Positions 28,059 through 39,434 of a DNA stretch of 64,000 nt are shown piece by piece. The DNA is from Pseudomonadota bacterium (GTDB lineage: Bacteria; Pseudomonadota; Gammaproteobacteria; Burkholderiales; Thiobacillaceae). The stretch's first letter is position 1, and each line of letters starts with the position of its first letter. A model generated the notes under the pieces. The model made no database searches and had not been told where the DNA came from. It worked only from the letters and a program-made list of their open reading frames with translations. The DNA is taken from assembly GCA_029558905.1 (NCBI GenBank), contig JAKQCX010000025.1, positions 1 through 64,000 of the forward strand. The letters run 5' to 3'. A program made the position numbers and the translations under genes.

Positions 28059-28688
28059 TCACCCCCCCAAGGCATCCAGGCGCATCTCCAGCAGCGGCTT
28101 GAGAGAGCTCTTGTCACCCAGCTTGTCGAGGGCTTCCCGATAAGCGGTACGTGCCGCGTCGTTCTGGCCCTGCGCCACCAGCACATCGCCCCTGAGCTGG
28201 GCCGCCAGGCCGGCGAAGGCCGGTGCAAAGGGTGCCTGCAGCAGGGCCAGGGCACCGGCCAGGTCTTTTTCCTCGAACTTGAGGCCAGCCAGGCGCAGGC
28301 GGGCCAGTTGGCTCGTGCCTTCATCCCGGGCATGCTCCAGGGCAAACTCGTACTGCGCCCGGGCGCTCTTCAAGTCACCGGCCTCATAGTTGATGCTGCC
28401 CGCCATCCAGGCAGCGGGTGTGGCATAGGCACTGCGTGCATGCTCGTCCATGATGCGTGCGGCGGCTTCCCGCGCGGTCTTCGCATCATTCATGCTGGCC
28501 GCGTCCACGACCCGATCGAACAGTACGGAGGCCTCGGCCGCCTGGTTGCGATTCCAGGTCTCCCAGGCCCGCCATCCGGCCGTGGCCAGGAGAAAGATCG
28601 TCACCCCCCAGATCACCTTGTTGCCGTGCTGCTTCCACCACGCCTTCGCTTCGTCGAGCTGTTCCTGTTCTTCCAGATCGAATGCCAT
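28059..28688 (-). CDS. yfgM: YfgM-type Sec-translocon accessory protein (TPR)
   Basis: This 209-residue protein has a short cytoplasmic N-terminus (LEEQEQLDEAKAWWKQHG, the YfgM signature), one membrane helix at about 25-42 and a periplasmic TPR-like domain. It joins SecYEG and periplasmic chaperones to aid secreted-protein folding. It starts two bases after hisS and lies 13 bases before bamB, so it is in the same operon. Confidence 0.93.
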   Translation of the reverse strand: MAFDLEEQEQLDEAKAWWKQHGNKVIWGVTIFLLATAGWRAWETWNRNQAAEASVLFDRVVDAASMNDAKTAREAAARIMDEHARSAYATPAAWMAGSINYEAGDLKSARAQYEFALEHARDEGTSQLARLRLAGLKFEEKDLAGALALLQAPFAPAFAGLAAQLRGDVLVAQGQNDAARTAYREALDKLGDKSSLKPLLEMRLDALGG

Positions 28689-28690
28689 AA

Positions 28691-29956
<1,266 letters not shown>

Positions 29957-29993
29957 AACTGGGTGCCGGAAAGCGGGAAAGGGCGCAGGCGCA

Positions 29994-31229
29994 TCAGGCA
30001 GCATCCCTGCCGTACGTTCGTCGCACGTAGTCCTCGACGATGACCTGGAAATCCTCAGCGATCCGGCCTCCCTTCAAGGTCACGGTCTTTTCGCCGTCCA
30101 CGTAGACCGGGGCCACCGGGACCTCGTTGGTCCCCGGCAGGGAGATGCCTACGTTGGCGTGCTTGCTCTCGCCCGGGCCGTTCACCACACAGCCCATGAC
30201 CGCCACGCTCATGTCCTCCACGCCCGGGTAGGTGTCACGCCATACCGGCATCTGCTCGCGCAGCCAGTTCTGGATCTTCAGGGCCAGTTCCTGGAAGACC
30301 GTGGAAGTGGTACGCCCACAGCCGGGACAGGCCGTCACCAGGGGGGTGAAGGAGCGGATGCCCAGGGTCTGCAGGATTTCCTGGGCCACCTGGACTTCCA
30401 GGGTACGGGGCTCGTCGGGTTTGGGCGTCAGGGAGACACGAATGGTGTCGCCGATGCCTTCCCGCAGCAGCACGGCCAAAGCCGCGGTCGAGGCGACGAT
30501 GCCCTTGCTGCCCATGCCCGCCTCGGTCAGACCCAGGTGCAGGGCGTAATTACAGCGGCTGGCCAGGTCCTGATACACGTCGATGAGATCCTGCACACCG
30601 GAGAGTTTGCAGGACAGGATGATGCGGTCGGCCCCCAGACCCAGTTCCTCCGCCCGCCTGGCGGAATCCAGGGCGGAAGCGATGAGAGCGCGGCGCATCA
30701 CTTCTTCCGGTGACGCGGGCACGGGACGCTGGGCATTCTCATCCATCATGCGGGCCAGCAGTTCCTGGTCCAGGCTACCCCAGTTCACTCCGATGCGCAC
30801 GGTCTTGCCATGGCGGGCCGCTGTTTCGATCAGGGTGGCGAACTGCTCGTCCTTTTTCGCGCCCCGCCCCACATTGCCCGGGTTGATACGCAGCTTGGCC
30901 AGGGCCTGGGCGCACTCCGGCACGGCGGTCACCAGGCGATGACCGTTGAAGTGGAAATCCCCCACCAGGGGCACACTGCAACCCAACGCATCCAGTTTCT
31001 CGCGGATGCGGGGGACGGCACGGGCCGCGTCTTCGGTATTCACCGTGATGCGCACCAGTTCGGAACCGGCCTGCCACAGGTCGTAGGTTTGGCGTACGGT
31101 GGCCACGACATCCGCCGTGTCGGTATTGGTCATGGACTGCACCACCACAGGGGCACCGCCCCCCACGGGCACATGTCCCACCATGACCCGCCGCGTGGGA
31201 TGCCGCGTGATCCTCTTGCGCATGGTCAT
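29994..31229 (-). CDS. ispG: 4-hydroxy-3-methylbut-2-en-1-yl diphosphate synthase
   Basis: The 411-residue IspG (GcpE) of the MEP isoprenoid pathway reduces MEcPP to HMBPP with a 4Fe-4S cluster. The cluster motif [12 protein letters not shown] and the third Cys in [12 protein letters not shown] are seen, with the substrate-binding [11 protein letters not shown] near the N-terminus. ATG 31,229 overlaps the rodZ stop by four bases (ATGA). Confidence 0.97.
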   Translation of the reverse strand: MTMRKRITRHPTRRVMVGHVPVGGGAPVVVQSMTNTDTADVVATVRQTYDLWQAGSELVRITVNTEDAARAVPRIREKLDALGCSVPLVGDFHFNGHRLVTAVPECAQALAKLRINPGNVGRGAKKDEQFATLIETAARHGKTVRIGVNWGSLDQELLARMMDENAQRPVPASPEEVMRRALIASALDSARRAEELGLGADRIILSCKLSGVQDLIDVYQDLASRCNYALHLGLTEAGMGSKGIVASTAALAVLLREGIGDTIRVSLTPKPDEPRTLEVQVAQEILQTLGIRSFTPLVTACPGCGRTTSTVFQELALKIQNWLREQMPVWRDTYPGVEDMSVAVMGCVVNGPGESKHANVGISLPGTNEVPVAPVYVDGEKTVTLKGGRIAEDFQVIVEDYVRRTYGRDAA

Positions 31230-32134
31230 TCCAGGGTCAACCGCGCCACCCTCTGGCCTATGAACGGGGTCAGATCAATGTTCTGGCCGTCATAAGTCAG
31301 GCGTACCTGGGCAGCCTCGCCCACCACCAGCTGGAAGGGCGCGACACCGGCGATCGTATCGCCGCCGCCCGCGCGTATGAGTCTGGAATAGCGCCTGCCC
31401 TGGCCGTCCACCACCTGTACCCAGGCATCCGCATGGGCCTGGAAACGCAGGACATGACCCAGGACCGGAGCAGGGCTCGCCCGGGGCTCGGCTCGGACGG
31501 GCTCATCCCTTTCGCCGATGGGCGCGGCGGCCACCTCGGCCGGGACGGGGGCGTCCGCCGGCGTCGGGTTTCGGCGCACGGTCGTCACGACCGGGGGTTC
31601 CGTCCCGGGATCCGCCTCATCCCGGACAGCCGCGGGTGGCGCGTCCGCGACCGGAGGAGCCACGGCAGCAGCGGCGGGCGGTTCCATATCACGGGCCTGC
31701 TGCATCGACGCATCGTGCACGGGGACATCGACCACCAGGGTGTCCTCGCCCTGTCGCAGCCACTGATAGAGCAGGGCCACAAAGAGAATGAACAGGACCA
31801 GGATCGCGAGCGGTACCAGGAGCCAGCGCTGCAAGCCGCTCTTGTTGAGGCTGAGTCCTTCACTGGGTGCGGTGATGGTTTCGGAAACCGTCGCCTGGAT
31901 CTCCAGGGGGAGCATGAAATCGTCCGGATTCAACCCCACCAGGCGAGCGTAGTTGCGCACGAAGCCACGCAGAAAGACATCCGCCGGCAGGCGGGAGGCA
32001 TCCTCGTCCTCCATGGCCTGCACCTGGCGTACGGTGAGCTTGAGCTTGGCTGCCACATCGGCCGTGGACAGATTCTTTTCCGTCCGGGCCTGAGCCAGCA
32101 GCTGGCCGTAACCAGGACGCAGGCCCTCGTTCAC
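31226..32134 (-). CDS. rodZ: RodZ-like helix-turn-helix membrane protein
   Basis: The 302-residue protein has an N-terminal HTH_25 domain ([20 protein letters not shown]), a membrane helix about 115-137, a Pro/Ala-rich periplasmic linker and a C-terminal DUF4115 domain ([15 protein letters not shown]). RodZ links MreB to the cell-wall elongation machinery. It is between pilW and ispG, with four-base overlaps on both sides. Confidence 0.9.
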   Translation of the reverse strand: MNEGLRPGYGQLLAQARTEKNLSTADVAAKLKLTVRQVQAMEDEDASRLPADVFLRGFVRNYARLVGLNPDDFMLPLEIQATVSETITAPSEGLSLNKSGLQRWLLVPLAILVLFILFVALLYQWLRQGEDTLVVDVPVHDASMQQARDMEPPAAAAVAPPVADAPPAAVRDEADPGTEPPVVTTVRRNPTPADAPVPAEVAAAPIGERDEPVRAEPRASPAPVLGHVLRFQAHADAWVQVVDGQGRRYSRLIRAGGGDTIAGVAPFQLVVGEAAQVRLTYDGQNIDLTPFIGQRVARLTLE

Positions 32135-32922
32135 AGGAGCTCTCCCGTCTGGTCATACTGGCCCATCATCAGCCACTGGGTCTGAAGCGCTTCGGGATAG
32201 CGTCGCTTCAACTGCGTGGCGAAGCTGTTTTCCGCGGCGTGGTCCCCCAGGCTGCGTTCCACCCGCACACCCAGCCACAGGGCCTGTGCATTCAGCTCGG
32301 TCAGATTGGCCAGTTGCTTGAGCTTGCCGCGGGCGGCCAGCAAGCGCCCGGTGCGGTATTCCACCTCCGCCATGCCCAGCAGGGCCAACGGCTGATCGGG
32401 GGCCCGGCGCAGGGCACGTGCAAAGTACCTTTCCGCCTGGGTGACATCCGCCTTGCCAAGGCTGCAGACTCCCGCGTTGGCCAGGGCCGTCTCCGGCGTG
32501 GCGTACAGTGGGTTGGCCAGCGCGGCCTCGAAACGGGACAGGGCCTCTTCCGTGCGTCCGCGATGGCAAAGGAACAGGGCGTAGTTGTTGAGGGCCTCGG
32601 AATACTGCGGCTGCAGGGCAATGGCCCGCCGATAGGCATCTTCCGCCTCCTTGTCCTCGCCGAGTTCGCCACGCACCAAGCCGAGGATGTTGTAGGCCGG
32701 GGCATAGGAGGCTTCCGCCGCGAGGGCCTCCTTCAGCTCACTGAGCGCCACACCATACTGCCCCCGGGCAAAATAACCGGCCCCGAGCTCGGTATGGATG
32801 CGGGCCCGGTTTTGCTCGCTGCCACGCGTGGCATCCGTCGCCCCGCTCAAGCCGGGAGACGGCGTGGCGCCGCAGGCGGCCAGCAGCCAGGTCACGGAAA
32901 GAAACATCAGCATCCGTTTCAT
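32131..32922 (-). CDS. pilW: Type IV pilus biogenesis/stability lipoprotein PilW (PilF)
   Basis: The 263-residue lipoprotein (signal ending LLAACG) has about five TPR repeats ([38 protein letters not shown]). PilW/PilF is the pilotin for secretin PilQ. Its stop overlaps the start of rodZ. It is preceded by rlmN, the conserved order in proteobacteria. No other pil genes lie here. Confidence 0.93.
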   Translation of the reverse strand: MKRMLMFLSVTWLLAACGATPSPGLSGATDATRGSEQNRARIHTELGAGYFARGQYGVALSELKEALAAEASYAPAYNILGLVRGELGEDKEAEDAYRRAIALQPQYSEALNNYALFLCHRGRTEEALSRFEAALANPLYATPETALANAGVCSLGKADVTQAERYFARALRRAPDQPLALLGMAEVEYRTGRLLAARGKLKQLANLTELNAQALWLGVRVERSLGDHAAENSFATQLKRRYPEALQTQWLMMGQYDQTGELL

Positions 32923-34016
32923 GCCGGCAACTCCTTCAGCAAGTGGATGCGCTGCGACACACGTCTGGACCTGTCGTGAACCTGGCCAGCCAGCTGACCG
33001 CAGGCCGCATCGATGTCATCGCCCCGGGTCCTGCGCGTGGTGGAAATCCTGCCTTCGGCCATGAGACGCTGGGCAAAGCGGCGCACCGTCTCCGCGGAAG
33101 AGCGCTTGAAGCCGGAGTCCGGGAAGGGGTTGAAGGGGATCAGGTTGAACTTGCAAGGCACGTCCCGGGTGAGTCGCAAGAGTTGCTCCGCGTGTTCCGG
33201 CTGGTCGTTTATTCCGGCCAGCATCACATACTCGAAGGTGATGAAGTCCCGCGGGGCGTGTTCCAGGTAACGCAGGCAGGCCGCCATCAGCGCCTCGAGC
33301 GGATACTTCCTGTTGATGGGCACCAGCCGCTCGCGCAGCGCGTCATTGGGGGCATGCAGGGACACTGCCAGGGCCACGGGCTGAACCTCCCGCAGCCGGT
33401 CCATGGCCGGCACGATGCCCGCGGTGGACACCGTCACCCGCCGGCGCGACAGGCCATATGCGTGGTCGTCCAGCATGAGGGATAGGGCCGTCATGGTGTT
33501 GTCGAAGTTGAGCAGGGGCTCGCCCATGCCCATGAGCACCACGTTGGAAATGAGCCGCTCACCCTTCGGATCCCGGCCCATGGCCCGGTTGGCCCACCAA
33601 AGCTGGCCGATGATTTCCGCCACGCTCAGGTTGCGGTTGAAACCCTGGCGGCCGGTGGAGCAGAACGCACACTCCAGGGCGCAGCCCACTTGGGTGGACA
33701 CGCACAGGGTGCCGCGTCCGTTCTCGGGAATGAAGACGGTCTCGACCCGGTTGTCCGGTCCCACCTCCAGCAGCCACTTGCGGGTGCCGTCGGCGGACAG
33801 TTGCTCGTGCACCAGGCGCGGGGGACGAATCTCCGCCACTTCCGGCAACCTGGCGCGCAGTGACTTGGCCAGGTCGGTCATCTGTCCGAAGTCGTCCACC
33901 CCGTACTGATGCAGCCAGCGCAGGACCTGGCGGGCACGGAAGGGCTTCTCGCCGATCTCGGAGAAGAAGCCGGCGAGGCCGGACAGGTCGAAATCCAGCA
34001 GGTTGACGCGGCTCAA
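32919..34016 (-). CDS. rlmN: Dual-specificity RNA methyltransferase RlmN (TTG start)
   Basis: The 365-residue radical-SAM enzyme methylates A2503 of 23S rRNA and A37 of some tRNAs. The cluster motif [11 protein letters not shown] is visible, along with GMGEPLLN and the C-terminal catalytic Cys (DIDAACGQL). I chose TTG 34,016 because homologues start MSRVNLLDF, and GAGG overlapping the ndk stop gives a ribosome site. Longer upstream frames run into ndk and are not homologous. Its stop overlaps the pilW start by four bases. Confidence 0.95.
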   Translation of the reverse strand: MSRVNLLDFDLSGLAGFFSEIGEKPFRARQVLRWLHQYGVDDFGQMTDLAKSLRARLPEVAEIRPPRLVHEQLSADGTRKWLLEVGPDNRVETVFIPENGRGTLCVSTQVGCALECAFCSTGRQGFNRNLSVAEIIGQLWWANRAMGRDPKGERLISNVVLMGMGEPLLNFDNTMTALSLMLDDHAYGLSRRRVTVSTAGIVPAMDRLREVQPVALAVSLHAPNDALRERLVPINRKYPLEALMAACLRYLEHAPRDFITFEYVMLAGINDQPEHAEQLLRLTRDVPCKFNLIPFNPFPDSGFKRSSAETVRRFAQRLMAEGRISTTRRTRGDDIDAACGQLAGQVHDRSRRVSQRIHLLKELPA

Positions 34017-34023
34017 GAGCGCC

Positions 34024-34449
34024 TCAGCGAGAGAAGATCTCGCAGCCGGGGAAGAAGTAGGCAATCTCCACGGCGGCGGTCTCGGGGGCATCAGAGCCGT
34101 GCACGGCATTGGCATCGATGCTCTGGGCGAAGTCGGCGCGTATGGTGCCCGCATCGGCCTTCTTGGGATCGGTGGCGCCCATCAGCTCACGGTTCCTGGC
34201 GATGGCGTTCTCGCCCTCCAGCACCTGGATCATCACGGGCCCGGAGGTCATGAAGTCCACCAGATCGCGGAAGAACGGGCGCTCCCTGTGCACGGCATAG
34301 AAACCCTCGGCCTCGGTGCGGGACAGCCAGGCCATCCTGGCGGCAACGATCTTCAGCCCATTGGTCTCGAAACGGGAATAGATCCTGCCAATGACGTCCT
34401 TGGCCACGGCGTCGGGTTTGATGATGGAAAGCGTGCGTTGCATAGCCAC
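34024..34449 (-). CDS. ndk: Nucleoside diphosphate kinase
   Basis: The 141-residue enzyme equilibrates NTP/NDP pools. The active-site histidine is in [10 protein letters not shown], with [11 protein letters not shown] at the N-terminus. GTG 34,449 aligns with the usual M-A-x-x-R-T-L-S start and gives the normal length; the internal ATG at 34,443 would lose two residues. It is the first gene of the minus-strand block. Confidence 0.97.
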   Translation of the reverse strand: MAMQRTLSIIKPDAVAKDVIGRIYSRFETNGLKIVAARMAWLSRTEAEGFYAVHRERPFFRDLVDFMTSGPVMIQVLEGENAIARNRELMGATDPKKADAGTIRADFAQSIDANAVHGSDAPETAAVEIAYFFPGCEIFSR

Positions 34450-34581
34450 GATGGATCACTCCGGAAGGGTATGAAATGGAAGATGTTGAATTGACGCGAA
34501 AAAGCGCGCGCAAGGTAGCATGAAACGCCCCTAAAATAAAGGCGATCCGCCCTTTATGGCGGCCTTGGCGAGGAGATGGAA

Positions 34582-35256
34582 ATGGCGGTAGAGGCAGGCC
34601 AGCCCAGGCCCGACGATGCAGGCAAGAAGGCCCTCGTGCGCCTGGTCGTGGCCGGTCTGGTCATCAGCATGGCCCTGATCGGACTCTGGTGGCTGGATCG
34701 AGACGGGAAGGCCCCGACGCGAATATCGACCAGCACCGCACCGCAACCCGTCCCGATCCTGCCCGCGCCTGCACCGGATCTCCCGCCCCCAGTGGCCGAT
34801 ACGGACCTGCCGCGGGAAGGCGACACGCCCGCGGCCGATGCGGGACAGGACACTCCCATGCCGGAGGTCGCGGCGGAGCGTCCTGCCCCGCCAGAGCCTC
34901 CACCTCCGCCCCGGGTACACAACACCCCCGGACCCGTTGCCCGAGCCGCCCAGCCTATGGTGGGCATGCGCCAGACCCCTGCCCCACCCACCATACCGGC
35001 CGCGGCGCAACCCGCTGCGTCCGCGGCACACCCGCCGACCACGGGCGGGTTCCTGCTACAGATCGGGGTATTCGGCAATCCAGCGCGGGCCGTAGAATTG
35101 GTGCAGAGGCTGCAACGTCAGGGCATTCGGGCGCGCACGGAGACGCGTGTCCAGGTGGGTCCCTTCCCGACCCGGGAAGAAGCGGAAAAGGCCCGGATCG
35201 AGATGCGCCGTCTGGGGCTGGACGGCATGATCACCACGCCGGCGACCACGCAATAG
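34582..35256 (+). CDS. SPOR-domain membrane protein
   Basis: The 224-residue protein has one membrane helix (about 20-40), a long Pro/Ala-rich periplasmic linker (40-155) and a C-terminal SPOR domain (GGFLLQIGVFGNPARA ... VQVGPFPTREEAEKARIEM). SPOR binds denuded glycan at the division septum, so a FtsN/DedD-like role is likely. ATG 34,582 is six bases after AGGAG; the ATG at 34,576 abuts it and is less likely. It is convergent with tilS, overlapping it by 26 bases. Confidence 0.88.
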   Translation: MAVEAGQPRPDDAGKKALVRLVVAGLVISMALIGLWWLDRDGKAPTRISTSTAPQPVPILPAPAPDLPPPVADTDLPREGDTPAADAGQDTPMPEVAAERPAPPEPPPPPRVHNTPGPVARAAQPMVGMRQTPAPPTIPAAAQPAASAAHPPTTGGFLLQIGVFGNPARAVELVQRLQRQGIRARTETRVQVGPFPTREEAEKARIEMRRLGLDGMITTPATTQ

Positions 35257-36562
35257 CCCAGCCGTCCTCACCCCGGAACTCAAACGCGGCCCCCAACCCG
35301 GCGACCCAGGCTACCTGGCCATTTATCTCCAGCACTGGCAGCCAGGCCCGCTGCCAGGGAGGAATGCCCGCCTCCCTCAGCAGGTCTTTCAGGCTGCGCC
35401 GGGCCTGGCGTGCATCCCGGCGCATGCGGTCACCCGGCTGACGGTGCCGCAGGCGAGCATGAGACGGCAGCCTCACCTCGCCTGCCCCATGCGTGAACTC
35501 CAGCGTCCCCGCAGCCCCCAGATCCATGCGGGGCTCACCCCGCCAGACCCGGTCCAGCGGGGGTACCGGCGCAAAAACCGCGCGCGGGACCACCAGTACC
35601 TGCTGCCGAAAGCACACCACGCTGCGATCACCGAAATCGAGGCGCAAACCGGCCGTATCCGTCGCATCGCGCAGCTGGCGTGCCGCCTCCAGCAAACCCG
35701 CGCGGCTCACCTGACCACCCGCGCGTTCGACGATGGAACGCAGCAGGTTGCGTGCCCGGGGTTCGGACAGGGCGCGCACCCGGGACAAGGCCAGTCTCGC
35801 CTGCCCCGGAGGGTTGTCCGCGTCCAGTTCCGCCAAATCGTCCAGCAGGCCCACCCATTCGGCGAAATGGCTGGCAGAGCGGGCCAGGGCCGTGGACAGG
35901 CCTGGCATGGCCGCTTCCAGCCCGGGCAGGAGCGCATGGCGCACGTGGTTACGCGCCAGGGTGGGATCCTGGTTGCTTTCGTCTTCCACCCAGACCAGGC
36001 CATGCCGCAAGGCGTAGGCCTCCAGCCCATGCCGGGCAAGGGCCAGGAAGGGGCGCAAAAGCCAGGTGCCAGGCCTGAGCAGCCGTGCCTCCGGCATGGC
36101 GGCCAGACCCCGCACACTGGCGCCACGCAGCATCTGCAGCAGGACGGTTTCCGCCTGGTCGTCGCGATGCTGGGCCAGCAGCAGGGCATCGGTCCGCAGC
36201 ACCCTGAATACCTCATAGCGGGCCTGACGGGCGGCCGCCTCCAGGCCCTTGCCGGCAGGTCGCACCTGTACGCGGGCCATGGACAAGGCGACGCCCAGAG
36301 ACGCGCAAAAGTCCTGGCAATGCGCGGCCCAGACATCAGCGAGAGGGGAAAGACCGTGGTGTACGTGTACGGCGGCCAGCATGCGCCGTTCCAGCCCCGG
36401 CACCCGAGTCAGTGCATGCAGCAAGACCGTGGAATCCAGTCCGCCCGAGTAACCGACGGCTATGCGCCCACCGCCAGGCAGATGCCTGGCCAGGCAGGCG
36501 GCTACGGCATGTACGGGATCCGCGGCGAGATCAGCCGCCGCGGCCTTCCTTGAACTTGCCAT
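35231..36562 (-). CDS. tilS: tRNA(Ile)-lysidine synthetase
   Basis: The 443-residue enzyme modifies C34 of tRNA-Ile(CAU) to lysidine. The PP-loop motif [11 protein letters not shown] lies at about 38-48, with [19 protein letters not shown] and the C-terminal TilS substrate-binding domains (RQPGDRMR ... [15 protein letters not shown]). It follows accA with a 32-base overlap, the usual betaproteobacterial arrangement. Confidence 0.95.
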   Translation of the reverse strand: MASSRKAAAADLAADPVHAVAACLARHLPGGGRIAVGYSGGLDSTVLLHALTRVPGLERRMLAAVHVHHGLSPLADVWAAHCQDFCASLGVALSMARVQVRPAGKGLEAAARQARYEVFRVLRTDALLLAQHRDDQAETVLLQMLRGASVRGLAAMPEARLLRPGTWLLRPFLALARHGLEAYALRHGLVWVEDESNQDPTLARNHVRHALLPGLEAAMPGLSTALARSASHFAEWVGLLDDLAELDADNPPGQARLALSRVRALSEPRARNLLRSIVERAGGQVSRAGLLEAARQLRDATDTAGLRLDFGDRSVVCFRQQVLVVPRAVFAPVPPLDRVWRGEPRMDLGAAGTLEFTHGAGEVRLPSHARLRHRQPGDRMRRDARQARRSLKDLLREAGIPPWQRAWLPVLEINGQVAWVAGLGAAFEFRGEDGWAIAWSPAW

Positions 36563-37499
36563 AGCCCATGAGGCGGGCGTATCGATCGTTGAGCAAGGCG
36601 TTGAGGGGGCGCTCGCGCACCTCGCTCAGCGTGGCGGACAGGGCGATGCGCAGATTTTCCATCATGCGTTCCGGATCCCGGTGAGCTCCTCCCAGGGGTT
36701 CGTTCACCACCTGGTCCACGAGGCCCAGCGCCTTCAGGCGGGAGGCCGTGATACCCAGGGTCTCGGCGGCGAGCGGGGCCTGCTCGGCGCTTTTCCACAG
36801 GATGGAGGCGCAGCCTTCCGGAGAGATGACGGAATAGGTGGCGTACTGCAGCATCAGGAGCCGGTCTCCCACGCCAATGGCCAATGCCCCGCCGGACCCT
36901 CCCTCGCCGATCACCGTGCAGATCACCGGGACCTTCAGCTGGGCCATGGCATAGAGGTTGCGGGCGATGGCCTCGGATTGCCCACGCTCCTCGGCATCGA
37001 TGCCCGGGTAGGCACCTGGGGTATCGATGAAGGTCAGCACGGGCATGCGGAACTTCTCCGCCATGTGCATGAGGCGCAGGGCCTTGCGATAGCCTTCCGG
37101 TCTGGGCATGCCGAAATTACGGTATTGGCGTTCCTTAACGTCGCGGCCTTTCTGATGGCCGATGACCATGACGGGATCACCCGCGAAACGTGCCACGCCA
37201 CCGACGATGGCGGGGTCATCCGCGTAGGCGCGGTCTCCGTGCAGTTCCTCGAACTCGCTGAACAGGGCCTGGATATAGTCCAGGGTGTAGGGGCGCTGCG
37301 CATGGCGGGCCACCTGGGAGATCTGCCAGGCATTCAGCTTGGCGTAAATCTGTCTGGTGAGGCTCGCGCCCTTCTTGCGCAAGCGCTCGACCTCCTCGGA
37401 GATGTCCAGGCCCGCATCACCGCGTACCTCGGACAGTTCCTCGATCTTGGCCTCGAGCTCGGCGATGGGTTGCTCGAAATCGAGAAAGGTCACCTTCAT
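36531..37499 (-). CDS. accA: Acetyl-CoA carboxylase, carboxyltransferase subunit alpha
   Basis: The 322-residue AccA, with AccD, transfers the carboxyl group from biotin to acetyl-CoA in fatty-acid synthesis. Features are [18 protein letters not shown] at the start, [20 protein letters not shown] and [15 protein letters not shown]. It is followed by tilS. The ATG at 37,499 is the conserved start. Confidence 0.97.
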   Translation of the reverse strand: MKVTFLDFEQPIAELEAKIEELSEVRGDAGLDISEEVERLRKKGASLTRQIYAKLNAWQISQVARHAQRPYTLDYIQALFSEFEELHGDRAYADDPAIVGGVARFAGDPVMVIGHQKGRDVKERQYRNFGMPRPEGYRKALRLMHMAEKFRMPVLTFIDTPGAYPGIDAEERGQSEAIARNLYAMAQLKVPVICTVIGEGGSGGALAIGVGDRLLMLQYATYSVISPEGCASILWKSAEQAPLAAETLGITASRLKALGLVDQVVNEPLGGAHRDPERMMENLRIALSATLSEVRERPLNALLNDRYARLMGYGKFKEGRGG

Positions 37500-37542
37500 G
37501 GGAAAACGGCCTTCATGCTATGCGGCGATCTTCAGGAGGGTC

Positions 37543-38028
37543 TCAGTGCTGGTGGCCATGTGGCCCATGCACGTGGCCATGGGCCACTTCTTCGCTGCTG
37601 GCGGCGCGCACGTCCTGCACGTGACAGTGCAGACGCAGGGATTGCCCCGCCAGGGGATGGTTGCCATCCACCACCACCTTGCCATCGGCGATGTCGGTCA
37701 CGGTGTAGATCAGGCGGAATTGTTCGTCTTCGCTGCTGCCCTCCAGCTGCATGCCCACCGACACGTCCTCGGGAAACATGTGCGCGGGTTCCACACGCAC
37801 CAGATCCGCGTCGTATTCACCGAAGGCATCGCCGGGCTCCAGCACCAGGTCCAGGACCATGCCGGTGGCCTGGCCCTGCAGCGCGGCCTCCACCTTCGGA
37901 AATATGCCGTCATAGCCACCGTGCAGGTAGATAGCGGGGTTTTCCGGGCTGGCCTCCTCCAGCAGTTCGCCCGACAGGGTGGTGAGGGTATAGGTCAGGG
38001 TGACCACGGTGTCCTTGTCGATCAGCAC
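37543..38028 (-). CDS. slyD: SlyD-like FKBP-type peptidyl-prolyl isomerase
   Basis: The 161-residue protein has the SlyD arrangement: FKBP core, inserted chaperone flap (about 70-125), and a histidine-rich C-terminus (GHVHGPHGHQH) for nickel. Translation begins at GTG 38,028 with GGAG seven bases upstream; it starts two bases after the bcp-type gene stop. Nickel-binding chaperone function would serve the [NiFe] hydrogenase encoded at 60,680, but that link is inference. Confidence 0.9.
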   Translation of the reverse strand: MLIDKDTVVTLTYTLTTLSGELLEEASPENPAIYLHGGYDGIFPKVEAALQGQATGMVLDLVLEPGDAFGEYDADLVRVEPAHMFPEDVSVGMQLEGSSEDEQFRLIYTVTDIADGKVVVDGNHPLAGQSLRLHCHVQDVRAASSEEVAHGHVHGPHGHQH

Positions 38029-38029
38029 T

Positions 38030-38518
38030 TCACAGCTCCTGCACCAGTTTGAGGATTTCCGCCGCGTGCCCCTTGGCGGTCACGCCATAGAGCGCGTGAC
38101 GAACGATGCCCTTGCGGTCGATGACAAAGGTGGATCGAGTCACGCCTTCCCGCATCACCCCATCCACTTCGCGCCGGTTCAGCACACCGTAGGCCCGGCA
38201 GGCAATTGCATCACGGTCCGCCAGGAGACGCACGCTGATGCCATGTTTGTCGCGAAAGGCGCCATGACGGATGCAGTCGTCCCGGGAAACACCCAGGACA
38301 GAAGCCCCCAGACGGGTGAATTCCGTTTCCAGATCGCTGAACTCGATGGCCTCGGCCGTGCAGCCCGGCGTGTCGTCCCGGACGTAAAAGTACAGCACCA
38401 CGGCCCCCGCCCGGGCGCCCTTGAACAAGTCGCTCAAGCGCAGAATGGACATGTCTGCATCCGGCAATTCAAAGTCCGGTGCGGGGTCTCCCGCCTTGAC
38501 GGCACCTGCGTTTTCCAT
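38030..38518 (-). CDS. Peroxiredoxin of the BCP/PrxQ group (1-Cys type)
   Basis: The 162-residue protein has the peroxidatic cysteine motif DDTPGCTAEAIEF. The usual PrxQ resolving cysteine five residues later is isoleucine, so resolution must use another thiol. Its partner slyD starts two bases after the stop, indicating one transcript. ATG 38,518 follows GAGGAG. Confidence 0.9.
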   Translation of the reverse strand: MENAGAVKAGDPAPDFELPDADMSILRLSDLFKGARAGAVVLYFYVRDDTPGCTAEAIEFSDLETEFTRLGASVLGVSRDDCIRHGAFRDKHGISVRLLADRDAIACRAYGVLNRREVDGVMREGVTRSTFVIDRKGIVRHALYGVTAKGHAAEILKLVQEL

Positions 38519-38646
38519 CCTGGCTCCTCAGCAATTCGGCCGCCGGAATTATAGGGGCAAAGCATCTCCCGGCATGGGTGACATTGGCATCGGAAAGCCC
38601 CGGATGCGCCGCGTGGCGGATCAGCAAAATCCGCCGCAAATCGTGC

Positions 38647-38674
38647 TGGCACTACAAAAAAAATTTGCTAGAAT
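38647..38674 (+). promoter_or_regulatory. Probable sigma-70 promoter of small lipoprotein gene
   Basis: TAGAAT (38,669-38,674) makes a good -10 box, with TGGCAC (38,647-38,652) sixteen bases upstream as a poor -35. An A-run sits between. The TGGCAC is not a sigma-54 element because no GC lies 10 bases after its GG. Confidence 0.4.
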
Positions 38675-38749
38675 TTTTGCGTCAGTGATACGTGACCAGC
38701 GTATTTCTTGATAACCCAGCCGTTCAACACCTTCGTAAGGAAAAACCAA

Positions 38750-38983
38750 ATGAAATATTCCGTTCTGCTCGCTGCCCTGCTGGCCGTGTCCCTGTCTGCC
38801 TGCGGCAAGAAAGAAGAAGCCCCGGCCACCGAACCTGCTCCTGCCATGGAAGCCCCCGCTCCCACCATGCCAGAAGCCGCTCCTGCCGATGCCGCTGCCC
38901 CGGCCCCGGCCGATGCCGCCGCCCCGGCCGAAGGCGCCGCGCCCGCCGGCACGGAAGCGGCCCCTGCCGCGCCCGCCAACTGA
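38750..38983 (+). CDS. Small Ala/Pro/Glu-rich lipoprotein
   Basis: ATG 38,750 follows TAAGGA. The 77-residue product has a lipoprotein signal (LAVSLSACGKKEEA) with Lys at +3 of the mature chain, then a low-complexity tail of Ala-Pro-Ala-Asp repeats. No domain is recognised. A strong hairpin terminator follows at 39,049. Such proteins are often abundant surface or periplasmic spacer proteins. Confidence 0.75.
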   Translation: MKYSVLLAALLAVSLSACGKKEEAPATEPAPAMEAPAPTMPEAAPADAAAPAPADAAAPAEGAAPAGTEAAPAAPAN

Positions 38984-39048
38984 CACTGGCGCGTCGTTCT
39001 CCAAAAAGTCGGCCGGCCGTGTCAGAACGGTCGGCCGACGACCCCTCC

Positions 39049-39077
39049 AACGCCCCGCTTTGCGGGGCGTTGTCTTT
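39049..39077 (+). terminator. Rho-independent terminator
   Basis: AACGCCCCGC, loop TTT, GCGGGGCGTT, then GTCTTT. A ten-base-pair stem followed by a short T-rich tail, 65 bases after the stop of the small lipoprotein gene. Confidence 0.8.
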
Positions 39078-39231
39078 CGGGCGCAAGGCCACAGAAGGCC
39101 GCACCAGCTGCCCGCAAGGCCTTGACGTTCTCGCGGGGAACCCGGCAATCGCCTTGTGATCCGGTACCAGGCGGTCGAGCAGCCGCATCGCCTCGACGTT
39201 GCGCCGATACCCGCACTCCAGGCGGCGCGGT
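39078..39231 (-). pseudogene. IS1182-family transposase remnant
   Basis: Read on the minus strand, the sequence gives RRLECGYRRNVEAMRLLDRL followed by VPDHKAIAGF, then after a frameshift RENVKALRAAGAAFCGL. This matches the conserved RRLEREAQRNVE-x-MWLTGRL-x-PDHKTIADF-RRDN block of IS1182-type transposases. Both ends are missing and no inverted repeats remain, so it is a decayed insertion sequence of about 150 bases. Confidence 0.7.
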
Positions 39232-39389
39232 GGCGGGCACGGTGGGCGCAGGGATGCAACTTGGGCAGGCCGGCCTTTTTGCCCCTTCCTTGTCAGGGTT
39301 TCATCAAGGCAGTCGGATCTTCGATGCTCCGACCAGGCAATTTTGCCCGCTCAAACTACAACACATTGTTTCCATTGATGTCATGAGTC

Positions 39390-39405
39390 TGGTATGACAT
39401 CTGCG
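39390..39405 (+). promoter_or_regulatory. Possible sigma-54 promoter of PEP-CTERM gene
   Basis: TGGTATGACATCTGC has GG (39,391-39,392) and GC (39,403-39,404) separated by exactly ten bases. The -24 box TGGTAT departs from TGGCAC at one core position; -12 is CTGC. It sits 30 bases upstream of ATG 39,435, which leaves about 18 bases of leader. Confidence 0.5.
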
Positions 39406-39434
39406 TTGCGGGGTGCGTCACATAGGAGATCATC

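Larger units (their letters stand above)
38984..39434. other. Intergenic: terminator, transposase remnant, promoter
   Basis: This 451-base gap holds, in order, an inverted repeat GTCGGCCG/CGGCCGAC (39,008-39,039), a rho-independent terminator, a minus-strand transposase fragment and a possible sigma-54 promoter before the PEP-CTERM gene. Nothing else was seen. Confidence 0.6.

Noticed and set aside
34535-34556. AAAGGCG/CGCCCTTT hairpin near ndk as a terminator
   Set aside because: It lies between divergent genes where no transcript should end; the stem is bulged.
38647-38664. TGGCAC followed by TTTGC as a sixth sigma-54 promoter
   Set aside because: The GG to GC distance is 17 bases, not 10. 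A -10 box TAGAAT downstream fits sigma-70 better.
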